Assembly (NCBI GenBank): GCA_944389945.1
Contig: CALXOF010000004.1
Location: 62,001-126,000, forward strand
DNA from: an uncultured Kiritimatiellota bacterium
GTDB taxonomy: Bacteria; Verrucomicrobiota; Kiritimatiellia; RFP12; DVOR01
Reading direction: 5' to 3'
Length of the DNA: 64,000 bases
Part shown: piece after piece, positions 16,715 through 28,589 of the stretch
Position numbering within the stretch: position 1 is the stretch's first letter
Layout: each line of letters starts with the position of its first letter
Position numbers and translations under genes: made by a program
Notes under the pieces: generated by a model
The model's input: the letters and a program-made list of their open reading frames with translations, nothing else
What the model was told of the DNA's origin: nothing
Database searches by the model: none

Positions 16715-17822
16715 GTATCGCGCCAAGTGGGCCGCAGAGCGTGCCCAAAACGCTTTTCTTGCCCTCGCCGACGGGACCGTCTTCAGGGGCGTCGCCTTCG
16801 GGGCGCGCCAAGACGCGCTGGGCGAGGCGGTCTTCAACACCGGCATGAGCGGCTACCAGGAAATCCTCACCGACCCCTCCTACGCCGGCCAGTTCGTCGT
16901 CCTCACCACGCCGGAGGTCGGCAACTACGGTTGCAACCCTGAGGACGAGGAGAGCCGCGGGCTTTTCCTCAATGGCTTGGTGGTGCGCCGCGTGAACCCG
17001 CCGAGCAACTTCCGCGCCACCGAGAGTCTGGAGGCCTATCTCGCGCGCCACGGCAAACCGGGAATTTACGGCGTGGACACCCGCGCCTTGACGCTCCACC
17101 TGCGCGACCATGGGACGCAACGGGCCTACCTCCACGTCTCGGACGAGCCGCTCTCCGAGGCTGAGGCCATCACCCGGGCCCGCGCCTGGGAAGGGCTGGA
17201 CGGCCAAGATTACGCCGCCCGCGTCTCCGCGCCAGCACCCTACGCCTGGAACGACACGGGCCGCTTCCACGTGGTGGTCTACGACTTCGGCGTGAAGCGC
17301 AACATCCTGCGTTGCCTGGCCGCCGCGGGATGCCGCGTCACCGTCGTCCCCGCGCAGACGCCCGCCGAGACCGTGCTCGCCCTGCGGCCAAACGGCGTCT
17401 TCCTCTCCAACGGTCCCGCCGACCCCAACGCCCTCCCCTACGCGCAAGAGTCCGTCCGCGCCCTGCTCGCCGCGCGGATCCCGCTCATGGGCATCTGCCT
17501 GGGCCACCAGTTACTCGGACTGGCCTGCGGGGCGCGCTGTGGCCGCCTTCCCTTCGGCCATCACGGGTGCAACCATCCCGTGAAGAACCTCTTGGATGGC
17601 TCGATCGCCATCACCAGCCAGAATCACAACTACGCCCTCGCCGACCTGCCCGACTGCCTGGAACTCACCCACGTGAACCTCAACGACGGCACCTGCGAGG
17701 GCATCCGCCATCGCGCGCTCCCGGCCTTCTCCGTGCAGTTCCACCCCGAGGCCGCCCCCGGCCCGCACGAGGCCCAGTCCCTCTTCCGTCCCTTCGTCGC
17801 CCTCATGGAGTCCGCCCAATGA
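16698..17822 (+). CDS. carA: carbamoyl-phosphate synthase small subunit
   Basis: CarA is the glutaminase that feeds ammonia to CarB for arginine and pyrimidine synthesis. The 374-residue product has the N-terminal domain (FNTGMSGYQEILTDPSY) and a class I amidotransferase domain with the nucleophile in MGICLGHQLLGLA and the later His-Glu pair in FSVQFHPEA. The ATG at 16698 overlaps the end of purF by 17 bp. The stop overlaps the pyrG start in an ATGA arrangement, so coupled translation is likely. Confidence 0.95.
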   Translation: MNAPIEYRAKWAAERAQNAFLALADGTVFRGVAFGARQDALGEAVFNTGMSGYQEILTDPSYAGQFVVLTTPEVGNYGCNPEDEESRGLFLNGLVVRRVNPPSNFRATESLEAYLARHGKPGIYGVDTRALTLHLRDHGTQRAYLHVSDEPLSEAEAITRARAWEGLDGQDYAARVSAPAPYAWNDTGRFHVVVYDFGVKRNILRCLAAAGCRVTVVPAQTPAETVLALRPNGVFLSNGPADPNALPYAQESVRALLAARIPLMGICLGHQLLGLACGARCGRLPFGHHGCNHPVKNLLDGSIAITSQNHNYALADLPDCLELTHVNLNDGTCEGIRHRALPAFSVQFHPEAAPGPHEAQSLFRPFVALMESAQ

Positions 17823-19427
17823 GCACCAAACACCTCTTCGTCACCGGCGGCGTGGTCAGCAGTCTCGGCAAAGGCGTCACCGCCGCCGCCCTCGCCTTCC
17901 TCCTCCGCCGCCGTGGCTACCGCGTGGCCATGCAGAAACTCGACCCCTACCTCAACGTCGACCCCGGCACGATGAGCCCCTATCAACACGGCGAGGTCTT
18001 CGTCACCGATGACGGCGCCGAGACCGACCTCGACCTGGGTCATTACGAACGCATCGCGGGCATCACCTGTTCCAAGGCCTCCAACTACACCAGCGGCAAA
18101 ATCTACGGCGCCGTCCTCGCCCGCGAGCGTCAGGGCGGCTACCTCGGCGCCACCGTCCAGGTCATCCCCCACATCACCGACGAGATCCAGCGCGCCATGC
18201 GCGCCCTCCACGGTCCGGACGTCGACATCGCCATCACCGAGATCGGCGGCACGGCGGGCGACATCGAGAGCCTGCCCTTCCTCGAGGCCGCGCGCCAATT
18301 CCGCATGGCCGCCGAACCCGGCGATGTCGCCTTCATCCACCTGACCTACGTGCCCTATCTCAAGGCCGCCAAGGAATTGAAGACGAAGCCCTCGCAACAA
18401 TCCGTCGGCGTCCTGCGCAACATCGGCATCCAGCCCGACCTCCTGGTCTGCCGCGCCGAACGCCGCCTGGAACCCGAGCACCTGCGCAAACTCGCCGTCT
18501 TCTGCAACGTCCCCGAGCGCTGCGTCATCGAGGAGCTCGACGTCCGCCACGCCATCTACGAGGTCCCCATCAAGCTCGCCCAGAAGGGCTTCGACACGGA
18601 GGTCCTCCGTGCCCTCCGATTGGAGCCGCGTCCGTTGGATCTGCGCGACTATCGCGCCTGGCTCGCCCGCGCCCTCCGCCCCACGCGCCCCGTCACCGTC
18701 GCAGTCGTCGGCAAGTACATCCGCCATCAAGACGCCTACAAGAGCATCTATGAGGCTCTCTCCCACGCCGCCATGACCCACGGCGCCAAGCTCGAAATCC
18801 TCCGCGTGGAGTCCGAGGAACTCGAGACCGGCGACCCCGCCGAACGCCTCGCCCGCGCCGATGCCATCCTCGTCCCGGGCGGCTTCGGGCGGCGCGGCCT
18901 GTTGGGGATGTTCCGCGCCGTCTCCTACGCCCGCACCTCGGGCATGCCCTTCCTCGGCATCTGCCTGGGGATGCAGTGCGCCGTCATCGCCTTCGCCCGA
19001 GACGTCCTCGGCTGGGCCGATGCCGACAGCGCGGAGTTCGCGCCCGACACCACCCACCCCGTCATCGCGCTCATGGAGGACCAAAAGGCCGTCCGCGGCC
19101 TCGGCGGCACCATGCGTCTGGGCGCCTATGCCTGCGACCTCGCGCCGGACTCCCGCGCCGCCGCGCTCTACGGCGCCACCCACATCTCCGAACGCCACCG
19201 CCACCGCTACGAGTTCAACCCCGCCTTCCGCGACGCCCTCGGGCACGCCGGCCTCCGCGTCACCGGCACCAACCCCGAGACCGGTCTGGCCGAGGTCGTC
19301 GAACTCCCGGGCCATCCCTTCTTCATCGGTTGCCAGTTCCATCCCGAGTTCAAGTCCCGCCCCCGCGACCCGCACCCGCTCTTCGCGGGACTCCTCGCCG
19401 CCGCCCTCCAACACCGGGAGCACCGCC

Positions 19428-19435
<8 letters not shown>
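17819..19435 (+). CDS. pyrG: CTP synthase
   Basis: PyrG aminates UTP to CTP using glutamine. The 538-residue protein has the N-terminal synthase domain with [13 protein letters not shown] and [14 protein letters not shown], the UTP/CTP feedback region around [13 protein letters not shown], and a C-terminal class I amidotransferase with Cys in [11 protein letters not shown] and [10 protein letters not shown]. It lies between carA and carB, an unusual position that splits the two carbamoyl-phosphate synthase genes. It overlaps both neighbours (4 bp with carA, 8 bp with carB). Confidence 0.96.
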
Positions 19436-22679
<3,244 letters not shown>

Positions 22680-22703
22680 CCCCTTTTCGCAAACCAACCA
22701 ATT

Positions 22704-22736
22704 GGCCCTGGGCGGGTGCCCAGGGCCATCCTTTTT
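22704..22736 (+). terminator. intrinsic terminator after carB
   Basis: GGCCCTGGGC, loop GGGT, GCCCAGGGCC, then ATCCTTTTT. It closes the glnN-purF-carA-pyrG-carB unit. Confidence 0.85.
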
Positions 22737-23140
22737 CCCTGCCCAAAATACTGCCTTATACAGAACAAGGCCGAGCATCCAGCCCCAATCATCCTACATT
22801 CAGTTGTCAAAGATCAAGCGGCATACGATTATTCGACAATCGTACCCAGCACTCTTGCCAAAGACCTGTCATTTGGAAGGAGGTTTGGAAGCTTGGAGGT
22901 TTAGCTTTCGTGGAAGGGCTTCGCCCCACCCTCTCGTCTCCTGTTGCGTCTGTGCGGCTCCTTCTTCGAGAGAGAGCAGATTCCATGAAGACGAGAAGCG
23001 CAAGGGATGGGCACGGTAGTGAGGCTCGGCGAGCCGAACGGTGAAGTGCCCAGGCCCTTGCGTTCCTTCGTGTCTTCGTGGAAATAGGCGTCCAAGCCTC
23101 CAAACTTCCAAACTTCCCTCTCTTTTGCTATTCTATGGGC
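22737..23140. repeat. non-coding stretch with dispersed repeats and a nested hairpin
   Basis: No gene is seen. Bases 22752-22873 are the inverted relative of 4644-4783. Bases 22876-22905 and 23092-23124 are imperfect inverted copies of each other (ggaggtttggaagcttggagg-like). Bases 22991-23082 form nested stems (GCGCAAGGG with CCCTTGCG, GGGCAC with GTGCCC, inner GGCTCGGCGAGCC), followed by TTCGTGTCTTCGTGG, a common bacterial dispersed motif also seen at 28.4 kb. Confidence 0.5.
23126..23134 (+). promoter_or_regulatory. extended -10 promoter of the type ISP leader
   Basis: TGC plus TATTCT (23129-23134) predicts a start near 23141, exactly at the first leader hairpin. The -35 region is weak. 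Confidence 0.45.
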
Positions 23141-23331
23141 ACGCCACGGGAGAGCCGTGGCTTGATTGCGCTTTGCGCAAACAGGTTGTCTCATTGGAAA
23201 TTGCGACCTTCTATGAATCCGACAACGTGTTTGGCGAGGTGCGCCGTCATTCGGCGCGCCTCCTTTCACGTATGGATTCTAGGCCGTCGCAAGCCTCCAA
23301 TGAGTGCGTGAAAGGATGCGCGCCTTTTTTG
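23141..23331 (+). ncRNA. structured 5' leader with competing terminator, type ISP gene
   Basis: Two small hairpins come first (GCCACGG/CCGTGGC at 23143-23161 and TTGCGC/GCGCAA at 23166-23180). A long nested arm follows: CTCATTGG 23190-23197 with CCAATGAG 23297-23304, TTGCGAC 23201-23207 with GTCGCAA 23286-23292, GAATCC 23215-23220 with GGATTC 23274-23279, ACGTG 23225-23229 with CACGT 23267-23271, and an apical AGGTGCGCCG/CGGCGCGCCT hairpin. Downstream GGATGCGCGCC plus six T (23314-23330) can pair instead with GGCGCGCCTCC (23253-23263), forming a terminator that excludes the apical hairpin. The same plan occurs at 60.4 kb. Confidence 0.55.
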
Positions 23332-23364
23332 TGGCCTCGGCCCAGGGCGCGAAGGAGGCCGGCC

Positions 23365-26300
23365 ATGGGCATGACGTTGGATGAGGTGTTGGCACGCTTT
23401 CGAGAGGAGGCGCAGGGCGACAAGGCTGTGTTGGGAACCCGCTTCGAGCGCCTGGTGAAACGTCTGCTCACGCAATTGCCGCTCTATCGGACGCAGTTCT
23501 CCCGCGTCTGGCTCTGGTCGGAACTCAATCTGGGCCACGACACAGGCATCGACCTGGTCGCCGAAGACATCCACGGCGAACTCTACGGCATCCAGGCCAA
23601 GTGCTACGAAGACGGCCACGTCGTCTCCAAGCCCGACATCGATACCTTCCTCTCCAAACTCGGCGAATACCTGCCCTTCGAGGGCGCCAAACGCACCTTC
23701 GCCCACGGCATCATCTTCTCCACCACTGACGCCTGGGGCGACAACGCCGAGCGCACACTCGCCGACCGCCCCATCCCCGTGCAGGTGATGACCCTCTCGC
23801 GCCTACGCGCCCTCGAGGCCAACTGGGAGTCCCTCGCCGGCCTTACCGCCGGCCCCGCCGTCACCCCCAAGTCCCTCCGCGACTACCAGCAAGAGGCCCT
23901 CGAGGCCGCCGCCGCACACTATGCCACGCACGACCGCGGCAAACTCATCATGGCCTGCGGCACCGGCAAGACCTTCACCTCCCTGCGCCTCATCGAGCAA
24001 GAGACCGGCGGCAAGGGCCTCGTCCTCTTCCTCGTCCCCTCCATCGCCCTCCTCAACCAGACCCTCGTGGCCTGGTGCGACGACGCCGCCAAACCCCTCC
24101 ACGCCGTCTGCGTCTGCTCCGACGCCCAGGCCAACCAGCGCATCAAGCGTGGCGAAGACGAACCCGAGGAAGACCCCAACGCCCTGGCCCTGCCCCCGAC
24201 CACCCGCCCCGACATCCTCGCCAAACGCATCCGTTACCTCCGCGAGAAATATCCCGACGCCCTCACCGTCGTCTTCTCCACCTATCAATCCATCGCCGTC
24301 ATCGAGGAGGCCCAGCGCACCTACCTCGGCCGCGAGCACTTCGCCTTCGACTTCGCCGTCTGCGACGAGGCCCACCGCACCACCGGCGCCATCGCCAAGG
24401 AAGAGGAAGAACCCGCCTTCACCTACATCCACGACGATGCCCACGTCCTCGCCCGCCGCCGCCTCTACATGACCGCCACCCCGCGCCTCTACGCCGAGTC
24501 CGCCAAGGTCAAAGCCAAAGAGCGCTCCATCGAGCTCTGCTCCATGGACGATCTGGCCCTCTACGGCAAGGAGATCTACCGCATCGGCTTCGGCACCGCC
24601 GTCGCCAAGGGTTGCCTGGCCGACTACAAGGTCCTCGTCCTCACCCTCCCCGAGGGCGAACTCCCCGAAGACTCCCCCTACGAACTGCTCACCGACGAGG
24701 AGCGCAAGGCCCTCGAAAGCCGCAACGACGACGGCCGCACCACCGCCGTCAAGCTCCTGGGCTGCATCAACGCCCTCGCCAAACGCCTCAAGGACTCCCC
24801 TCTCCTCACCACCGCCGATGGCGTGCCCGCCCGCCGCGCCGTCGCCTTCTGCCGCACCATCAAGACCTCCAAGGCCACCACCGCCCTCTTCCAAAAGTTC
24901 GCCGCCGACCCGCGCTTCAACACCCCGCTGCGCGTCGAGGCCCGCCACGTCGACGGCGAGATGGGCGCCCTCGCCCGCAACGATGCCCTCGCCTGGCTCA
25001 AGGCCGACGGCGGCCCCGCCGCCTGCCACCTCCTCACCAACGTCCGCTGTCTCTCCGAGGGTGTCGACGTTCCCTCGCTCGACGCCGTCCTCTTCCTCTC
25101 CAAGCGCAACTCCCAGATTGACGTCGTCCAGAGCGTGGGCCGCGTCATGCGCACCGCCCCCGGCAAGCGCTACGGCTACATCGTCATCCCCGTCGTCATC
25201 CCCGCGGACAAGGACCCCGAGAAAGAGCTCGACAACTCCGACACCTTCGGCGTCGTCTGGACCGTCCTCAACGCCCTCCGCGCCCACGACGACCGCTTCG
25301 AGGCCACCATCAACAAGCTCCGCTTCGACAAACCCTCCATGGGCGAGACCCTCCCCAGCCCCAACGACCCCATCGACTCCGCCGAGCCCCCCGCCATCAC
25401 CATCTCCTCCGGCCTCAGCGGCGACGAGGAAGGCGTCTTCCCCAACACCCTCGCCGAACCCTCCGCCATCCAAGACTCCTTCGACCTCCGCTTCCCCGAG
25501 AAGATGGAGCAATACCGCAACCTCCTCTACGGTCGCATCGTCAAACACTGCGGCAACCGCAAATACTTCGAACACTGGGCCGCCGAGGTCGCCGAAATCG
25601 CCAAGCGCCTGGCCGAAACCCTCCAGGCCCGCTGTGCCGCCGATCCCCGCGCCGCCGACACCTTCCGCCGCTTCCACGCCCTCCTCCAGACCGCCGTCTA
25701 TTCCAACGTCTCGGAAGAGGATGCCCGCGTCATGCTCGTCCAGCAGCGCATCACCGGCCCCATCTTCGACACCCTCTTCGGCGGCAACGGCTTCACCGAC
25801 CACAACCCCGTCTCCCAAGCCCTCGACCACGCCACCGACCTCCTCGCCGCCCTCGACACCGAGGAGGACCGCAAGACCCTCGACCGCTTCTACCAGGACG
25901 TCCGCATCCGCGTCGGCGACATCCAGAGCGCAGACGGTAAGCTCGATATTATCCGCACCCTCTACGACACCTTCTTCGCCACCGCCTTCAAGACCACCGT
26001 CGAGAAACTCGGCATCGTCTTCACCCCCATCGAGGTCGTTGACTTCATCCTCCGCTCCGCCGATGGCGCCCTGCGCAAATACTTCGGCAAGCGCCTCTCC
26101 GACAAAGACGTCCACATCCTCGACCCCTTCACTGGCACCGGCACCTTCATCGCCCGCCTCCTCCAGAAGGACCTCGGCCTCATCCGCGACGACGACCTCT
26201 ACCGCAAATACACCCAAGAGCTCCACGCCAACGAAATCGTCCTCCTCTCCTACTATATCGCCGCCGTCAACATCGAAAACGTCTTCCACGACCGCGCCGG

Positions 26301-28212
26301 CCGCAAGGAGAAATACTCCGCCTTCCCCGGCATCGTCTTCGGCGACACCTTCCGGATGCGCGAGGTCAAACCCGACGACCTCCTCGACGACGAGGAACTC
26401 CGCCCCAACTCCGAGCGTATTCTCGCCCAGAACAACGCCTCCATCTCCGTCATCGTCGGCAACCCGCCTTACTCCATTGGTCAAAAGTCCGCCAACGACA
26501 ATGCCCAGAACGAGAACTATCCTTGGCTGAACGACCGAATTGAGACGACCTACGTGGCAAACTCCGAGGCCACAAACAACAAAGCCCTCTACGATACCTA
26601 TATCCAAGCCTTCCGTTGGTCCTCCGACCTCATCGAAAACGAGCGCGGCGGTATTCTCTGTTACGTCACCAACGGAGGCTGGCTCGACTCCAACACGGGC
26701 TCTGGTCTCCGCCGTTGCTTTGTTCAAGAGTTTGACGAAATCTACTGCTACAATCTACGTGGAAACTGCAACACCTCCGGAGAAGTCCGAGAACGCGAGG
26801 GTGATGGTATCTTCGGCGAAGGAAGCCGCACCCCTATCACCATCCTTCTCCTAGTCCGCCTGCCGGAGGGGCAACACCACGGCAACGCCACTATCCATTA
26901 CCGCGACATTGACGACTACAAGAAGAAAGAGGTCAAACTCCACGACTTGATGATGTATGGCTCCTTCCTCAGCGACACATGGCTCAACGGTGCGCAAACA
27001 ATCGTCCCCAACGAGCACGGCGACTGGATCAACCAACGCAAAGATACCTTCGGTGTTTATATCCCTCTTGCCCCTGAAAAGAAGTTCACCGAGCTGGGCG
27101 AAAGCGTCTTCTCCGCCCAAGCCCTCGGCGTCGCCACCAACCGGGACGCTTACATCCAAAACTTCTCCAAGCAAGCGGTTCTGAACTTGCAAAAAGCCGC
27201 CATTGCTTTCTACAACGATTGTGCCGAGCAACGCCAACAAGTCCAACAACCCCAACTCATCAATTGGACGCGGTCGCTTCGAGAACAGGTGGCCAAGGGC
27301 AAGACCTCCACGTTTTCGGAACATGCCATGCGGTTATCCTCGTACCGCCCCTTCCAAAAGCAATGGCTCTATTTCGATGCGTTTTGGAATGAGGCTCGCG
27401 GTGTCATGCCCAAACTCTTCCCCACGGGGGAGCGCGGGGAGAATGTGGTGATTTGTACTGGAGGGCTCGGAAGCACGAAAGCACGTACTTGCCTGATAAC
27501 GGATGTTACGCCAGACCTCAATATGATGGACGCGGGAACACAATGTTTCCCGCTGTATTGGTACGAGGAGAAGGATGTCGACCTCTTCGGGAAGCGGACG
27601 CTGGTGCGGCATGACGGGGTGAGCGACTGGATTCTGGATCAGGCGCGGCGGCGGTATGGGGCGGAGGTGACGAAGGAGGAGATTTTCTACTACGTCTACG
27701 GCTTCCTCCATCAGCCGGCCTATCGGGAAACCTTTGCGGCCGACTTGAAGAAGTCCTTGCCGCGCATTCCACTGGTGGAACGCTACGAGGACTTCAAGAA
27801 GACCTCCGACATTGGGCGACAGTTGGCCGCGCTCCACCTCAACTACGAGAATCTGGAGCCCTATCCGCTGGAGGAGAAGGGCGACTTCTCCGACACGCGG
27901 GTGAAGAAGATGAAGTTCGGCGGGAAGGGCGGCAAAGACCGCTTCACCCTCATCGTGAACGGCACGCTGACCCTGTGCGACATCCCCGAAATGGCCTATC
28001 GCTACCAGGTGAATGGCCGCAGCCCCATCGACTGGGCCATCGACCGTTATCAAGAGCGCCAAGACGACAAGAGCGGCATCGTCAACGACCCCAACCTCTG
28101 GGCCCCGGACAACCCCCGCTACATCCCCGACCTCATCAAGCGCCTCATCACCCTCTCCATCAACTCCCTCAACCTCATCAACGCCCTCCCCACCTTCAAC
28201 CCAAACAACTAG
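23365..28212 (+). CDS. type ISP restriction-modification enzyme (nuclease-helicase-methylase)
   Basis: This 1615-residue single-chain enzyme would methylate host sites and cut unmodified DNA after ATP-driven movement. An Mrr-like nuclease domain leads (GTRFERLV, then GIDLVAED...YGIQAKCY, the D-QxK pattern). An SF2 helicase follows with Walker A MACGTGKTF (about 195), DEAH box CDEAHRT (about 333), MTATPR and QSVGRVMR. An N6-adenine methylase comes next with DPFTGTGTF (about 918) and NPPYS (about 1032), then a target-recognition region. AAGGAGG sits 6 nt before the ATG at 23365. The part from about 26.5 to 27.6 kb has visibly lower GC, consistent with exchange of the recognition domain. No partner gene is needed for this type. 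Confidence 0.88.
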   Translation: MGMTLDEVLARFREEAQGDKAVLGTRFERLVKRLLTQLPLYRTQFSRVWLWSELNLGHDTGIDLVAEDIHGELYGIQAKCYEDGHVVSKPDIDTFLSKLGEYLPFEGAKRTFAHGIIFSTTDAWGDNAERTLADRPIPVQVMTLSRLRALEANWESLAGLTAGPAVTPKSLRDYQQEALEAAAAHYATHDRGKLIMACGTGKTFTSLRLIEQETGGKGLVLFLVPSIALLNQTLVAWCDDAAKPLHAVCVCSDAQANQRIKRGEDEPEEDPNALALPPTTRPDILAKRIRYLREKYPDALTVVFSTYQSIAVIEEAQRTYLGREHFAFDFAVCDEAHRTTGAIAKEEEEPAFTYIHDDAHVLARRRLYMTATPRLYAESAKVKAKERSIELCSMDDLALYGKEIYRIGFGTAVAKGCLADYKVLVLTLPEGELPEDSPYELLTDEERKALESRNDDGRTTAVKLLGCINALAKRLKDSPLLTTADGVPARRAVAFCRTIKTSKATTALFQKFAADPRFNTPLRVEARHVDGEMGALARNDALAWLKADGGPAACHLLTNVRCLSEGVDVPSLDAVLFLSKRNSQIDVVQSVGRVMRTAPGKRYGYIVIPVVIPADKDPEKELDNSDTFGVVWTVLNALRAHDDRFEATINKLRFDKPSMGETLPSPNDPIDSAEPPAITISSGLSGDEEGVFPNTLAEPSAIQDSFDLRFPEKMEQYRNLLYGRIVKHCGNRKYFEHWAAEVAEIAKRLAETLQARCAADPRAADTFRRFHALLQTAVYSNVSEEDARVMLVQQRITGPIFDTLFGGNGFTDHNPVSQALDHATDLLAALDTEEDRKTLDRFYQDVRIRVGDIQSADGKLDIIRTLYDTFFATAFKTTVEKLGIVFTPIEVVDFILRSADGALRKYFGKRLSDKDVHILDPFTGTGTFIARLLQKDLGLIRDDDLYRKYTQELHANEIVLLSYYIAAVNIENVFHDRAGRKEKYSAFPGIVFGDTFRMREVKPDDLLDDEELRPNSERILAQNNASISVIVGNPPYSIGQKSANDNAQNENYPWLNDRIETTYVANSEATNNKALYDTYIQAFRWSSDLIENERGGILCYVTNGGWLDSNTGSGLRRCFVQEFDEIYCYNLRGNCNTSGEVREREGDGIFGEGSRTPITILLLVRLPEGQHHGNATIHYRDIDDYKKKEVKLHDLMMYGSFLSDTWLNGAQTIVPNEHGDWINQRKDTFGVYIPLAPEKKFTELGESVFSAQALGVATNRDAYIQNFSKQAVLNLQKAAIAFYNDCAEQRQQVQQPQLINWTRSLREQVAKGKTSTFSEHAMRLSSYRPFQKQWLYFDAFWNEARGVMPKLFPTGERGENVVICTGGLGSTKARTCLITDVTPDLNMMDAGTQCFPLYWYEEKDVDLFGKRTLVRHDGVSDWILDQARRRYGAEVTKEEIFYYVYGFLHQPAYRETFAADLKKSLPRIPLVERYEDFKKTSDIGRQLAALHLNYENLEPYPLEEKGDFSDTRVKKMKFGGKGGKDRFTLIVNGTLTLCDIPEMAYRYQVNGRSPIDWAIDRYQERQDDKSGIVNDPNLWAPDNPRYIPDLIKRLITLSINSLNLINALPTFNPNN

Positions 28213-28293
28213 CGCCATCCCCAATCTGCGCTTTCCCACTTAGGCAACCTTGTGCCCTTTGTGGTTCCTTGTGTCCCTTGTGGTGAAAACACA

Positions 28294-28345
28294 CTGGCAG
28301 TCCCGCGTGCGCTAGCACGCCCTTAATCTGCTCAAAATCTGCGAA
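28294..28345 (+). repeat. 52-bp dispersed repeat, copy 1
   Basis: It starts CTGGCAGTCC and ends CAAAATCTGCGAA, with an internal GCGTGCGCTAGCACGC dyad. Copy 2 at 44115-44166 differs at about three positions. Both copies follow TTGTGG-rich sequence and are followed nearby by ATCTGCGGTTCCCC. Confidence 0.8.
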
Positions 28346-28483
28346 CTACCGAAGGTCTTTCGAGTAAAGCGAGGAGACATCTGCGGTTCCCCACACTAGC
28401 AGTCTTCGTGTGTCTTCGTGGTTCTTCGTGCCTCTTCGTGTCAGCCCCGCAGGGCAAACCTTCCTCACTATCCCTGCGACCTC

Positions 28484-28552
28484 ACCCGTCGTGCGCTTGC
28501 CGCGCGCTCCGTTTTCCGTTTTCCGTCCTCCGGGGCGCGCCAGTGCCCCTTG
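28484..28552 (+). repeat. two-hairpin GTTCTC-type element, degenerate copy
   Basis: ACCCGTC, hairpin TGCGC/GCGCG, a CCGTTTTCCGTTTTCCG tract and hairpin GGGGC/GCCCC. The order is as in the other five copies, but the tract has drifted from GTTCTC to GTTTTC. Confidence 0.55.
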
Positions 28553-28589
28553 GCAGTCCTCTGTATCCCCCTCAATTTCCTGGACACGG

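Larger units (their letters stand above)
28213..28589. repeat. non-coding stretch with dispersed repeats
   Basis: No gene is seen. It holds TTGTGG/CTTGTG runs, a 52-bp repeat at 28294-28345 shared with 44115-44166, CTTCGTG runs at 28402-28440, and a copy of the two-hairpin GTTCTC element listed separately. The stop of the DUF4143 ATPase follows directly. Confidence 0.6.

Noticed and set aside
23141..23331. Retron RNA
   Set aside because: The long hairpin is suggestive, but no reverse transcriptase gene is nearby; the downstream gene is a type ISP restriction-modification enzyme.
23041..23364. N-terminal extension of the type ISP gene
   Set aside because: The frame is open, but the sequence forms the structured leader and the AAGGAGG site is placed for the ATG at 23365.
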